Shown piece by piece: positions 9,529 to 19,430 of a stretch of DNA of 64,000 nt. The notes beneath the pieces are model-generated. The model worked only from the letters and a program-made list of their open reading frames with translations. It was not told where the DNA came from and searched no databases. Source of the DNA: Quadrisphaera setariae (lineage in GTDB: Bacteria > Actinomycetota > Actinomycetes > Actinomycetales > Quadrisphaeraceae); contig NZ_VKAC01000001.1 in assembly GCF_008041935.1 (NCBI RefSeq), positions 620,001-684,000 on the forward strand, in the 5' to 3' direction. Made by a program: the position numbers and the translations under genes. How positions within the stretch are numbered: position 1 is the first letter of the stretch; each line of letters begins with the position of its first letter.

Positions 9529-10947
9529 GTGCAGCACAGCCAGCACACCGTCGAGCGCGACGTCGACGTCGTCGTCGTGGGGGCCGGCGCCGCCGGCCTG
9601 ACCGCCGCCACCGACCTGCGCCGGGCGGGCCTGAGCGTCGTCGTCCTGGAGGCCCGCGACCGCGTCGGCGGTCGCCTGCACACCGACGTCGTCGACGGCG
9701 CGGTGCTGGAGGTGGGAGGCCAGTGGGTGTCCCCGGACCAGACGGCGCTGCTCGCCACCCTCGACGAGCTCGGGCTGCAGACCTTCCCGCGGTACCGGGA
9801 CGGAGCGAGCGTCTTCGTCGACGCCGACGGCACGCGCACCCGCTACACCGGCGAGGTGCTGCCCTGCGACCCGCGCACCGAGGCCGAGGTGAGCCGCCTC
9901 ACCGCCCTGCTCGACGTGCTCGTGGCGCAGGTCGACCCCGACCGCCCCTGGGAGCACCCGGACGCCGAGCGCCTCGACGCGACGAGCTTCGAGGCCTGGC
10001 TCGCCGACCAGACCGACGACGAGCAGGCCCGGGTCCAGGTCGCCCTGTTCGTGGCCGGCGCCATGCTCACCAAGCCCGCGCACGCCTTCTCGGTGCTGCA
10101 GGCGCTGCTCATGGCGGCCAGCGCCGGCAGCTTCTCGCACCTGGTGGACCCCGACTTCATCCTCGACCGCCGCGTGGTCGGCGGGCTGCAGCAGGTGCCG
10201 CTGCTGCTGGCCGGGCAGCTCGGTGACGACGTGCTGCTGGGCCGGCCGGTCCGCACGCTGCGCTGGTCGGCGGGGGAGGACGGCGACGACGACGGCGGGC
10301 GCGTGGTGGCCGAGGCCGAGGGCGTCGTCGTGCGCGCCCGTCGCGCCGTGCTCGCCCTGGCGCCCGTGCTGCTGCCGCGCATCACCTTCGACCCGCCGCT
10401 GCCGCGCCGCCAGCAGCAGCTGCACCAGCACCTGTCGATGGGCTTCGTGATCAAGGTGCACGCGGTGTACGAGACGCCGTTCTGGCGCGCCGACGGCCTG
10501 TCGGGCACCGCCTTCGGCCCGCACCAGCTGTGCCACGAGGCGTACGACAACACCGGCCACGGTGAGGCCCGCGGAACGCTCGTCGGCTTCGTCTCCGACG
10601 CCCGCGCCGACGAGGTCTTCGCGCTGTCCGCCGACGAGCGGCGCGAGCGCGTGCTGGCCTCCCTGGCCGCCTACTACGGCGAGCCGGCGTTGCACCCGGT
10701 CGTGTACTACGAGAGCGACTGGGGCTCGGAGGAGTGGACCCGCGGCGCCTACGCCGCCAGCTTCGACCTGGGCGGGCTGGGCCGCTACGGCCCCGACCTG
10801 CGCACCCCCGTCGGACCGATCAGCTTCGCGTGCTCCGACCTGGCGGGGCTGGGGTACCAGCACGTCGACGGGGCCATCCGCATGGGCCACCTCGTCGCCG
10901 AGCAGATCACCGCCGAGCTCCGCGCACCCGTCGGCGCCCTCCGGTGA
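9529..10947 (+). CDS. FAD-dependent amine oxidase, probable putrescine oxidase
   Basis: A 472-residue flavin monoamine oxidase. The dinucleotide fold VVVVGAGAAGLTAATDL lies at residues 14-30, followed by LEARDRVGGRLHTD and the substrate-site strand VGGQWVSP. The C-terminal FAD-contact segment (GYQHVDGAIRMGHLVAEQI) is present. Such enzymes oxidise primary amines with O2 to aldehyde, NH3 and H2O2. The operon partners (APC permease, aldehyde dehydrogenase, gabT, gabD) make putrescine to 4-aminobutanal the likely reaction; this is inference from context. RBS GGAGG lies 5 nt before the GTG start. Its TGA overlaps the next GTG start (GTGA). No signal peptide, so cytosolic. Confidence 0.85.
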   Translation: MQHSQHTVERDVDVVVVGAGAAGLTAATDLRRAGLSVVVLEARDRVGGRLHTDVVDGAVLEVGGQWVSPDQTALLATLDELGLQTFPRYRDGASVFVDADGTRTRYTGEVLPCDPRTEAEVSRLTALLDVLVAQVDPDRPWEHPDAERLDATSFEAWLADQTDDEQARVQVALFVAGAMLTKPAHAFSVLQALLMAASAGSFSHLVDPDFILDRRVVGGLQQVPLLLAGQLGDDVLLGRPVRTLRWSAGEDGDDDGGRVVAEAEGVVVRARRAVLALAPVLLPRITFDPPLPRRQQQLHQHLSMGFVIKVHAVYETPFWRADGLSGTAFGPHQLCHEAYDNTGHGEARGTLVGFVSDARADEVFALSADERRERVLASLAAYYGEPALHPVVYYESDWGSEEWTRGAYAASFDLGGLGRYGPDLRTPVGPISFACSDLAGLGYQHVDGAIRMGHLVAEQITAELRAPVGALR

Positions 10948-11855
10948 GCGGCCCCGTGGGCCGCACGGTCGTCGGGTACACCTCCACCGAGGCGGGCCGG
11001 GCCGCGGTGACCGCCGCCGCCCGGCTGGTCAGCGCCCTCGGCGGCGAGCTGCACCTCGTGCTGGTCCTGCCCGACGCCGGCCGCGGCGCCGTCGTCCCGC
11101 CCGACGCCGGCTACGAGGCGCTGCTGCGCTCCAGCGCCGACGCGTGGCTGGCCGAGGCCGCGGCGCTCGTGCCCGCCGGCGTGCCACACGCCTCCCACGT
11201 GCGCCGAGCGGAGTCCGCCGCCGAGGGCCTGCTGGAGGTCGCCCACGAGCTGGGCGCCGCGCGCCTGGTGGTCGGCTCGGGCGCCGAGCGGGGTCTGGGC
11301 CGGATCGGCGTCGGCACGGCCGCCAGCGAGCTGCTGCACAGCGCGGACCTGCCCGTCGTCGTCGTCCCGGTCACCGCGGTCGAGGGGGACGACGACGGTG
11401 TCGACGGTGGAGGGCCCGCGCTGAGCCGCGTCACCGTGGCCGTCGGCACCCGTCCCGGGGCCGACGTGCTGCTGGAGGAGGCGCTCGCCCTCGCGCGGGC
11501 CTCCGGGGCGCCGCTGCGGCTGGTGTCGCTGCAGGTGCTCGACCTGCCGGGGCGCCTGGACCGCGTCGCGGCGGCGGACACCGCCGACGCCCACCTGCGG
11601 GGCGTGCTCGAGGAGGCCCGCGCAGCCGTCGGCGCGGCCCAGGTGCAGGACGCGCTGCTGGTGCGCGGCCGCGACGTCGCCGACGCCGTCGGAGGGCTCG
11701 GTTGGCTGCCGGGGGAGGTGGTGGTGGTCGGCTCCAGCCGGCTCGCGGCGCCGCACCGCTTGTTCCTGGGCGCCACGGCCGCCAGGCTGCTGCGCGCGGT
11801 GCCCGTGCCCGTCGTCGTCGTCCCCCGCACCCGCCCCCAGGGAGGCCGTCCGTGA
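10944..11855 (+). CDS. Two-domain universal stress protein (UspA family)
   Basis: About 303 residues from GTG 10944, which overlaps the stop of the amine oxidase. Two Usp folds in tandem: the first begins RTVVGYTSTEAGRAAVTAAA and ends in the nucleotide-binding signature VVGSGAERGLGRIGVGTAAS followed by LPVVVVP. The second begins VTVAVGTRPGADVLLEEA and ends VVVGSSRLAAPHRLFLGATA with VPVVVVP. The role of Usp proteins inside catabolic operons is not settled; they bind ATP in many cases. Sitting between oxidase and permease with 4-nt overlaps on both sides, it is translated as part of the putrescine operon and may tune transport or respond to the H2O2 or energy change produced by the oxidase (inference). 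Confidence 0.85.
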   Translation: MSGPVGRTVVGYTSTEAGRAAVTAAARLVSALGGELHLVLVLPDAGRGAVVPPDAGYEALLRSSADAWLAEAAALVPAGVPHASHVRRAESAAEGLLEVAHELGAARLVVGSGAERGLGRIGVGTAASELLHSADLPVVVVPVTAVEGDDDGVDGGGPALSRVTVAVGTRPGADVLLEEALALARASGAPLRLVSLQVLDLPGRLDRVAAADTADAHLRGVLEEARAAVGAAQVQDALLVRGRDVADAVGGLGWLPGEVVVVGSSRLAAPHRLFLGATAARLLRAVPVPVVVVPRTRPQGGRP

Positions 11856-13410
11856 GCGCCCAGCAGGTCGCACCACCCACCGGAGACCTGTCCAGCAAGG
11901 GCCTGGGCGCCGGCACCGTCGGCCTGGTCGGCGCGGTGGTCATCGGGCTGTCGTGCATCGCGCCCGCCTACACGATGACCGCGGCGCTCGGCCCCACCGT
12001 CTCCGAGGTCGGCTACCAGGTGCCCGCGCTGGTGCTGGTGGGCTTCGTGCCGATGCTGCTGGTGGCGCTCGGCTACCGGGAGCTCAACCGGGCCATGCCC
12101 GACTCGGGCACCACCTTCACGTGGGCCACCCGGGCCTTCGGCCCGTGGGCCGGGTGGATGGCGGGCTGGGGCCTCGTGGCGGCGACCGTGCTGGTGCTGT
12201 CCAACCTCGCGGGCATCGCCGTGGACTTCCTCTTCCTCCTGCTGGCGCAGGTGACCGGGAACGGCTCCCTGGCCGACCTCGCCTCGAACACGCTCGTCAA
12301 CGTGCTGGTGTGCCTGGCGTTCATGGCCGCCGCCACCGCCGTCGCCTACCGCGACATGCAGACCACCCAGCGGGTGCAGTACGCCCTGGTCGGCTTCCAG
12401 CTGCTGGTGCTGCTGCTCTTCGCGGGCGTGGCCCTGTACCGGGCCCTCACCGGTGTGCCGGGGAGCGCGACCCCCTCGCCGGAGTGGTTCGACCCGACCG
12501 CCGTGCCGAGCACCGCGGCGCTCGCCGCCGGCCTGTCGCTGTCGATCTTCATCTTCTGGGGCTGGGACGTCACCCTGACGATGAACGAGGAGACCAAGGA
12601 CCCCGACCGCACGCCCGGACGGGCCGCCACGGTGACCGTCGTGGTCATCCTCAGCGTCTACCTGCTGCTGGCGGTCTCGCTGCTCGCCTTCGCCGGGACC
12701 GGCGGGAGCGGCCACGGGCTGGGCAACCCCGAGATCCAGGACAACGCCTTCTTCGCCCTCGCGGGCCCGGTGCTGGGTCCGCTCGCGGCGCTGGTGTCGC
12801 TGGCGGTGCTCACCAGCTCGGCGTCGTCGCTGCAGTCGACGTTCGTCTCACCGGCCCGCACCCTGCTGGCGATGGGCCACTACGGCGCGCTGCCGGCGTG
12901 GTTCGCGCGGGTGCACCCCCGCTTCTTCACGCCCGGCAACGCCACGGTGGCGGCCGCGGTGGTGGCCTCCGCGTTCTACGCGGTGATGCGCGTGGTCAGC
13001 GAGAACGTCCTGTGGGACACCATCACCGCGCTCGGCATGATGATCTGCTTCTACTACGGCACCACCGCCTTCGCCTGCGTCTGGTACTTCCGCCGGCAGT
13101 GGTGGACGTCCGTGCGCTCGGCCCTGTTCACGCTGCTCTGCCCGCTCGTGGGCGGCGTGGTCCTGGCGGTGCTCTTCGTGACCACGCTGGTGGACAGCAC
13201 CGACCCCGAGTACGGCAGCGGCTCCTCCGTCGGCGGGGTCGGCCTGGTGTTCGTCCTGGGCGTCGGGGTGATCGGGCTGGGTGCCGTCCTCATGGTGGCC
13301 CAGCGCCTGGTGTCACCCGCCTTCTTCCGCTCTGAGACGCTGCGCCGCAGCGACAGCACCGCTGACCTCAGCCCACACCTCAGCCCAGACCGCACCGACA
13401 GGGAGCACGC

Positions 13411-13414
<4 letters not shown>
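11852..13414 (+). CDS. APC-family amino acid/polyamine permease
   Basis: A 520-residue integral membrane protein with about 12 hydrophobic helices. It has the APC superfamily start (LGAGTVGLVGAVVIGLSCIA, GPTVSEVGYQVPALVLVGF) and the conserved ELNRAMPDSGTTFTWATRAF segment. Start GTG 11852 overlaps the Usp stop (GTGA). As the only transporter between a probable putrescine oxidase and an aldehyde dehydrogenase, putrescine or a related amine is the likely substrate; this rests on context. The C-terminal tail is short, hydrophilic and Ser/Asp-rich. Confidence 0.87.
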
Positions 13415-14802
<1,388 letters not shown>

Positions 14803-14812
14803 ACCCTCCCGC

Positions 14813-14865
14813 CGTGATCACAGGTCGCCGACCACCTGCCCGGTGTGAGGCGACCTGTGATCACG
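14813..14865. terminator. Perfect 17-bp inverted repeat between convergent genes
   Basis: CGTGATCACAGGTCGCC (14813-14829) and GGCGACCTGTGATCACG (14849-14865) are exact reverse complements with a 19-nt loop. The hairpin lies 10 bp after the aldehyde dehydrogenase stop and its right arm covers the stop codon of the LysR gene, so it can end transcription from both sides. Confidence 0.75.
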
Positions 14866-15775
14866 AGGGGTAGCGGGCGAGGACGAAGTCGCTGATCCGC
14901 GTGGCCAGTGCCGCCAGCACCCCGGCCGCGGGGTGCCGCGGGTCCCAGGCGCAGTGCAGCAGGACGCGCAGCTCGTCGTCGTCATCGTCGTCGCCGGTGC
15001 CGGTCAGGGAGACGGCGACGCGGGCCAGGTCGAAGCGCGGGTCGTCGGAGACCACGGCCACCCCGCGACCTGCCGCGCTGAGCGCCTGCGCCACGGTGCC
15101 GTTGCTGGCCTCGAGCAGGCGGGGGGCGTCGAGCCCGGCCGTGGTCAGGGCCGCGTCGAGCACCCGGCGCGCCGGGTGGCTGGTGGGCAGGACGACGAGC
15201 GGCTGCTCGGCCAGCGCCGCCAGGCCCACGCGCCGCACGCCGTCGACGCCGTCGCCGCCGGCCCAGGGGTGGTCGGCGGGCAGGTAGGCCCACACCGGCA
15301 GCGGCGGCAGGGCGCGGGACGCCAGCGGGCGCGGCGGACGACCGGCCACGATGACGAGGTCGGCGCCGGCGCGCAGCGCCTCCTGCGCGGACGCGCCGTC
15401 GGTCTCGCGCACGGAGGGCACCGGGTCGTCGGGGGCCAGCGTGGTGAGGAACGGCGAGACGACGTCGGTGAGCGTGGTGGTCGGAGCCGCCACCGTCACC
15501 CGCTCCAGCGCCCCGCGGGCGTGGACGCGCGCGGCGCGGCGCAGCGCCTCGGCGTCGTCGAGCAGCGCCCGGGCGCGCGGCAGCAGCGCCCGCCCGGCCG
15601 AGGACAGCTCCAGCCGCCGCTGCCCCCGCTCGAAGAGGGCCACCCCCAGCTCGCGCTCGAGGCCGCGCAGCTGGCGGGACAGCGACGGCTGCGTCACGTG
15701 CACGCGCTCGGCGGCGGCGCTGACCGTGCCGGCGTCGGCCGTCGCGACGAAGTAGCCCAGGGTGCGAAGCTCCAC
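14861..15775 (-). CDS. LysR-type transcriptional regulator of the putrescine/GABA cluster
   Basis: About 304 residues from GTG 15775. The N-terminal winged helix-turn-helix is canonical (ELRTLGYFVATADAGTVS, AAERVHVTQPSLSRQLRGLE, LGVALFERGQRRLELSSAGR). It is followed by a type-2 periplasmic-binding-like effector domain (VTVAAPTTTLTDVVSPFL onward). An acidic run of Asp near residue 265 is a local oddity. The longer open frame to 15883 was rejected because the family starts almost exactly at the chosen GTG. It lies between the two catabolic blocks, is divergent from gabT, and is the obvious candidate to bind the ATGCC-N5-GGCAT sites in both promoters. LysR sites usually contain T-N11-A, so this needs a binding test. 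Confidence 0.88.
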   Translation of the reverse strand: MELRTLGYFVATADAGTVSAAAERVHVTQPSLSRQLRGLERELGVALFERGQRRLELSSAGRALLPRARALLDDAEALRRAARVHARGALERVTVAAPTTTLTDVVSPFLTTLAPDDPVPSVRETDGASAQEALRAGADLVIVAGRPPRPLASRALPPLPVWAYLPADHPWAGGDGVDGVRRVGLAALAEQPLVVLPTSHPARRVLDAALTTAGLDAPRLLEASNGTVAQALSAAGRGVAVVSDDPRFDLARVAVSLTGTGDDDDDDELRVLLHCAWDPRHPAAGVLAALATRISDFVLARYPS

Positions 15776-15835
15776 GACCGCTGTTCTGCCAGAGCGCGGG
15801 CCGCCGCGTCCAGGCGGTGACCGCCCCTCCACCCG

Positions 15836-15904
15836 CATGCCCCGCAGGCATGGTGGAGCGAGACCGCCGGCATTGGACGGCATGACCGGCGCAGCTCCAC
15901 GCTG
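15836..15904 (+). promoter_or_regulatory. Operator and promoter module of gabT-gabD
   Basis: Inverted repeat CATGCC-CCGCA-GGCATG (15836-15852), a 20-nt gap, GGCATTGGACGG with TTGGAC at 15873-15878, 17 nt, then TCCACGCTG (15896-15904). This is the same arrangement as at 9339-9408. The gabT start lies 68 nt downstream. It also lies upstream of the divergent LysR gene. Confidence 0.65.
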
Positions 15905-15972
15905 ACCGAGGACGGCGAGCGCGGCACAGCGACCAGCCGCCCGCCCGACCAGACCTCGACGAGGAGCGCCCC

Positions 15973-17382
15973 GTGACCCAGCTCGCCGACCGCACGCCCT
16001 CCGGCACCACCGGCTCGAACGGCGCGCCCCTCCTCGACGCGCTGCCGCAGTCGCGCCACCTCGCCACCGAGCTGCCCGGCCCGCGCTCGCGAGCGCTCAT
16101 GGCCCGCAAGACCTCCGCCGTCGCGGGTGGCGTCGGCACCACGGTGCCCGTCTTCGCAGCGCGCGCCGGCGGCGGGATCGTCGAGGACGTCGACGGCAAC
16201 CGCTTCGTCGACCTCGGCTCCGGCATCGCCGTGACCACGGTCGGCGCGAGCAACCCGGCCGTGGTGGCCGCCGTCCAGGAGCAGGTGGCGGCCTTCACCC
16301 ACACCTGCTTCATGGTCACCCCCTACGAGCCGTACGTGGCCGTGGCCGAGAAGCTCAACGAGGTCACCCCCGGTGACCACGCCAAGAAGACGGCCCTGTT
16401 CAACTCCGGCGCCGAGGCGGTCGAGAACGCCGTCAAGATCGCCCGGCACGCCACCGGGCGCGACGCCGTCGTCGTCTTCGACCACGCCTACCACGGCCGC
16501 ACCAACCTCACGATGGCCATGACCGCCAAGGCCATGCCCTACAAGAGCGGCTTCGGCCCCTTCGCCGGCGAGGTCTACCGCGCCCCGATGAGCTACCCCT
16601 TCCGCGACCCCGAGGGCATGACCGGCGAGCAGGCCGCGGCCCGCGCCATCGCCGTCATCGAGGCGCAGGTCGGCGCCGACCAGGTCGCCTGCGTGGTCAT
16701 CGAGCCCGTCCAGGGCGAGGGCGGCTTCATCGAGCCCGCGCCCGGCTTCCTGCCCGCGCTGGCCGCGTGGTGCCGCCAGAGCGGCGCGCTGTTCGTGGCC
16801 GACGAGGTGCAGACGGGCGTCGCCCGCACCGGGGACTGGTTCGCCTGCGACCGCGAGGGCGTCGTCCCCGACCTCGTCGTGGTGGCCAAGGGCGTCGCCG
16901 GGGGCATGCCGCTGTCGGCCGTCACCGGCCGCGCCGAGCTGGTCGACGCCGTCCACACCGGCGGGCTCGGCGGCACCTACGGCGGCAACCCCGTCGCCTG
17001 CGCCGCGGCGCTGGCGGCGCTGGACAGCGTCGAGCGCGACGGACTGCTGCAGCGCGCCCGCGCCGTGGAGGCGCTGGTCACGGGGCGCCTGCACGCGCTG
17101 GCCGCCCGTGACAGCCGCGTCGGGGACGTGCGTGGCCGCGGCGCGATGCTGGCCGTGGAGCTGGTCGGCGCGGACGGCCTCACCCCCGACCCGGCGCTCG
17201 CCGCGGCGGTCGCCGGCGCCGCCAAGGCGCAGGGCGTCATCGTGCTGACCTGCGGCACCCACGGCAACGTGCTTCGCTTCCTGCCGCCGCTGACGATCAG
17301 CGACGAGCTGCTCCACGACGCCTTCGACGTGCTCGACGCCGCCTTCGCGGCCACCTCGACGACGACGGCGAGCGCCCGGTGA
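15973..17382 (+). CDS. gabT: 4-aminobutyrate:2-oxoglutarate transaminase
   Basis: 469 residues of class-III aminotransferase. It transfers the amino group of 4-aminobutyrate to 2-oxoglutarate, giving succinate semialdehyde and glutamate with pyridoxal phosphate. Seen: the GAEAVENAVKIARHATGR segment, FDHAYHGRTNLTMAMTAK, the cofactor-aspartate strand LFVADEVQTGVARTG, and the PLP lysine about 306 in VVVAKGVAGGMPLSAV. GAGGAG lies 6 nt before the GTG start. Its stop overlaps the gabD GTG (GTGA), so the two are translated together. The neighbouring putrescine operon would feed it 4-aminobutyrate. Confidence 0.92.
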   Translation: MTQLADRTPSGTTGSNGAPLLDALPQSRHLATELPGPRSRALMARKTSAVAGGVGTTVPVFAARAGGGIVEDVDGNRFVDLGSGIAVTTVGASNPAVVAAVQEQVAAFTHTCFMVTPYEPYVAVAEKLNEVTPGDHAKKTALFNSGAEAVENAVKIARHATGRDAVVVFDHAYHGRTNLTMAMTAKAMPYKSGFGPFAGEVYRAPMSYPFRDPEGMTGEQAAARAIAVIEAQVGADQVACVVIEPVQGEGGFIEPAPGFLPALAAWCRQSGALFVADEVQTGVARTGDWFACDREGVVPDLVVVAKGVAGGMPLSAVTGRAELVDAVHTGGLGGTYGGNPVACAAALAALDSVERDGLLQRARAVEALVTGRLHALAARDSRVGDVRGRGAMLAVELVGADGLTPDPALAAAVAGAAKAQGVIVLTCGTHGNVLRFLPPLTISDELLHDAFDVLDAAFAATSTTTASAR

Positions 17383-18914
17383 CCGCCGTCGAGCACCGCC
17401 CGGCCGCGCCGGCCGGTCCCGGCGCCGACCTCGCGCACGGCCCCGCCCTCGAGGTCCTGATCGCCGAGCTCGAGCCCGCCCGCGCCGTCCTCGTCGGGGG
17501 TCGCGCCCTGTCCGGAGCCGGCACCTTCCCGGTGGAGGACCCGGCCACCCTCGAGGTGCTCGCGCACGTCTCCGACGGGACCGCCGCGGACGCGACGGCC
17601 GCCGTGGACGCCGCCGCGGCCGCCTTCGACGCCTGGCGGCGCACCCCGCCGCGCGAGCGCGCCGAGGTGCTGCGCCACGCCTTCGAGCTGCTCGTGCGCG
17701 ACGCCGACCGCCTCGCCGCCCTGGTCAGCGCCGAGAACGGCAAGTCGCTGGCCGACGCCCGCGGCGAGGTCCTCTACTCCGCGGAGTTCTTCCGCTGGTA
17801 CGCCGAGGAGGCCGTGCGCCCCCACGGGGACTTCGGCAGCTCGCCCGCGGGCGGCACCCGCACGGTCGTGACCCACCGCCCGGTGGGCGTGGCCGCGCTC
17901 GTGACGCCGTGGAACTTCCCGGCGGCCATGGCCGCCCGCAAGATCGCCCCGGCGCTCGCCGCGGGGTGCACCGCGGTGCTCAAGCCCGCCGCCCAGACGC
18001 CGCTGACGGCCGTGGCCGTGGTGCGCCTGCTGGCAGAGGCGGGCGTGCCCGACGGCGTCGTCAACCTCGTCCCCACCACGGACCCCGGCGCGGTGGTGTC
18101 CACCTGGCTGACCGACGAGCGCGTCCGCAAGCTGTCCTTCACCGGGTCCACCGGCGTGGGCCGGCTCCTGCTGCGCCAGGCCGCCGACCGCGTGCTGACC
18201 ACCTCGATGGAGCTCGGCGGCAACGCCCCCTTCGTCGTCCTGCCCGGAGCGGACGTCGAGGCCGCGGTTGCCGGTGCGATGACCGCGAAGTTCCGCGGCG
18301 GGGGCCAGGCCTGCACCGCGGCCAACCGCTTCTACGTGCACGCCTCCCTCGCGCAGGAGTTCACCGCGCGGTTCGGCGCCGCCGTCGAGGCGCTCACCGT
18401 GGGGCCGGCGAGCACGGGCGCGCAGGTGGGCCCGCTCATCTCCGAGCGCGAGCGCGCGGGCGTCGAGGCGCTCGTGGACGGCGCCCTCGCGCAGGGCGCG
18501 CGCGTCGCCGCGCGCGCCGCCGTCCCCGGGCACCTCACCGGCCACTTCCTCGCCCCGGTGCTGCTGGTCGACGTGCCCGCCGACGCCGACGTGCTGGACG
18601 AGGAGCTGTTCGGACCGGTGGCCCCCGTCGTCGTCTTCGACGACTCCTGGGGCGCCACCACCGGGTGGGACGGGCTGCTGGAGCGCGTCAACGGTTCCGA
18701 GATGGGTCTCGCGGCGTACGTGTTCGGCCCGCTCGGCGAGGCGCTGCGCTTCTCGGAGGAGGTCGAGGCCGGCATGGTCGGCGTCAACCGCGGGCTGGTC
18801 TCGGACCCCGCGGCGCCGTTCGGCGGGATGAAGCAGTCCGGGATCGGCCGCGAGGGCGCCCGCGCGGGCGTGGAGGAGTACCTGGAGACCCAGTACCTCT
18901 CCGTCGCCTGGTGA
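17379..18914 (+). CDS. gabD: NAD(P)-dependent succinate-semialdehyde dehydrogenase
   Basis: 511 residues of the aldehyde dehydrogenase superfamily, with an N-terminal extension of about 35 residues over the family norm. Catalytic Cys about 312 (GGGQACTAANRFYV), base Glu in SMELGGNAPFVVLPG, cofactor motif TPWNFPAAMAARKIAPALA, glycine turn FTGSTGVGRLL and the C-terminal PFGGMKQSGIGREG are all present. The GGQ-C-T-AANR active-site region is characteristic of GabD. It oxidises succinate semialdehyde to succinate for the TCA cycle, completing putrescine to succinate. It starts at GTG overlapping gabT. Confidence 0.9.
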   Translation: MTAVEHRPAAPAGPGADLAHGPALEVLIAELEPARAVLVGGRALSGAGTFPVEDPATLEVLAHVSDGTAADATAAVDAAAAAFDAWRRTPPRERAEVLRHAFELLVRDADRLAALVSAENGKSLADARGEVLYSAEFFRWYAEEAVRPHGDFGSSPAGGTRTVVTHRPVGVAALVTPWNFPAAMAARKIAPALAAGCTAVLKPAAQTPLTAVAVVRLLAEAGVPDGVVNLVPTTDPGAVVSTWLTDERVRKLSFTGSTGVGRLLLRQAADRVLTTSMELGGNAPFVVLPGADVEAAVAGAMTAKFRGGGQACTAANRFYVHASLAQEFTARFGAAVEALTVGPASTGAQVGPLISERERAGVEALVDGALAQGARVAARAAVPGHLTGHFLAPVLLVDVPADADVLDEELFGPVAPVVVFDDSWGATTGWDGLLERVNGSEMGLAAYVFGPLGEALRFSEEVEAGMVGVNRGLVSDPAAPFGGMKQSGIGREGARAGVEEYLETQYLSVAW

Positions 18915-18967
18915 CGGGTCGTTGACGGACCGTTGACGGGCCGTTGACAGGTCGCTGACGGGCGGGG
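18913..18967. repeat. Five 11-bp direct repeats upstream of a response regulator gene
   Basis: Units begin at 18913, 18924, 18935, 18946 and 18957 with the form GACGGRYCGTT: GACGGGTCGTT, GACGGACCGTT, GACGGGCCGTT, GACAGGTCGCT, and a degenerate fifth. The 11-nt period equals one helical turn, as in operators bound by OmpR/PhoP-type regulators. The array starts at the gabD stop and ends 15 bp before the TATCCT box of the next gene. Confidence 0.8.
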
Positions 18968-18994
18968 CTCGGAGGCGGCTCCTATCCTCGGCTC

Positions 18995-19411
18995 GTGGCC
19001 CTGGTGCTGGTCGTCGACGACACGGCGCAGATCCGCATGCTCATCCGCCTCAACCTCGAGCTCGAGGGGCACGAGGTCGACGAGGCGGCTGACGGCGAGG
19101 AGTGCCTCGTCCGCCTGCGCGACCCCGCCGCGCCGCGCCCGGACGTCGTGACCATGGACGCCGTCATGGAGCCGCGCGACGGGTGGAGCGCCGTGGCGGA
19201 GATCCGCCGCGACCCGGCCCTGGCCGACATCCCCGTGGTGATGGTCACCGCCAGCGTGCAGGCCCACCAGCGCGCCCGCGCCGTGCAGGTGGGCGTCGAC
19301 GCGCTGGTCGCCAAGCCCTTCGAGCCCACGGCGCTCATCCAGGTCGTCGAGGACCTCGCCGCCGCCGGCAGGCCCCCGCGGGGCGCCAGCGCGGCACCGG
19401 TGCGCCAGTAG
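18995..19411 (+). CDS. Stand-alone response regulator receiver protein
   Basis: 138 residues, a single receiver domain with no output domain. Acid pair VVDD at residues 6-9, phospho-acceptor Asp in VVTMDAVMEP (about residue 51), Thr in VVMVTAS and Lys in ALVAKPFEP complete the active site. Single-domain regulators act through protein contacts, as in CheY or phosphorelays. No partner kinase is nearby, so its pathway is unknown. TATCCT (18983-18988) lies 6 nt before the GTG start, a leaderless promoter. The C-terminal tail is short and Ala/Pro-rich. Confidence 0.88.
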   Translation: MALVLVVDDTAQIRMLIRLNLELEGHEVDEAADGEECLVRLRDPAAPRPDVVTMDAVMEPRDGWSAVAEIRRDPALADIPVVMVTASVQAHQRARAVQVGVDALVAKPFEPTALIQVVEDLAAAGRPPRGASAAPVRQ

Positions 19412-19418
19412 GCGCCAG

Positions 19419-19424
19419 TAACCT
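19419..19424 (+). promoter_or_regulatory. argS -10 box
   Basis: TAACCT lies 6 nt before the argS GTG and after the stop of the response regulator gene. It marks a leaderless transcript for argS-lysA. Confidence 0.6.
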
Positions 19425-19430
19425 GGGGGA

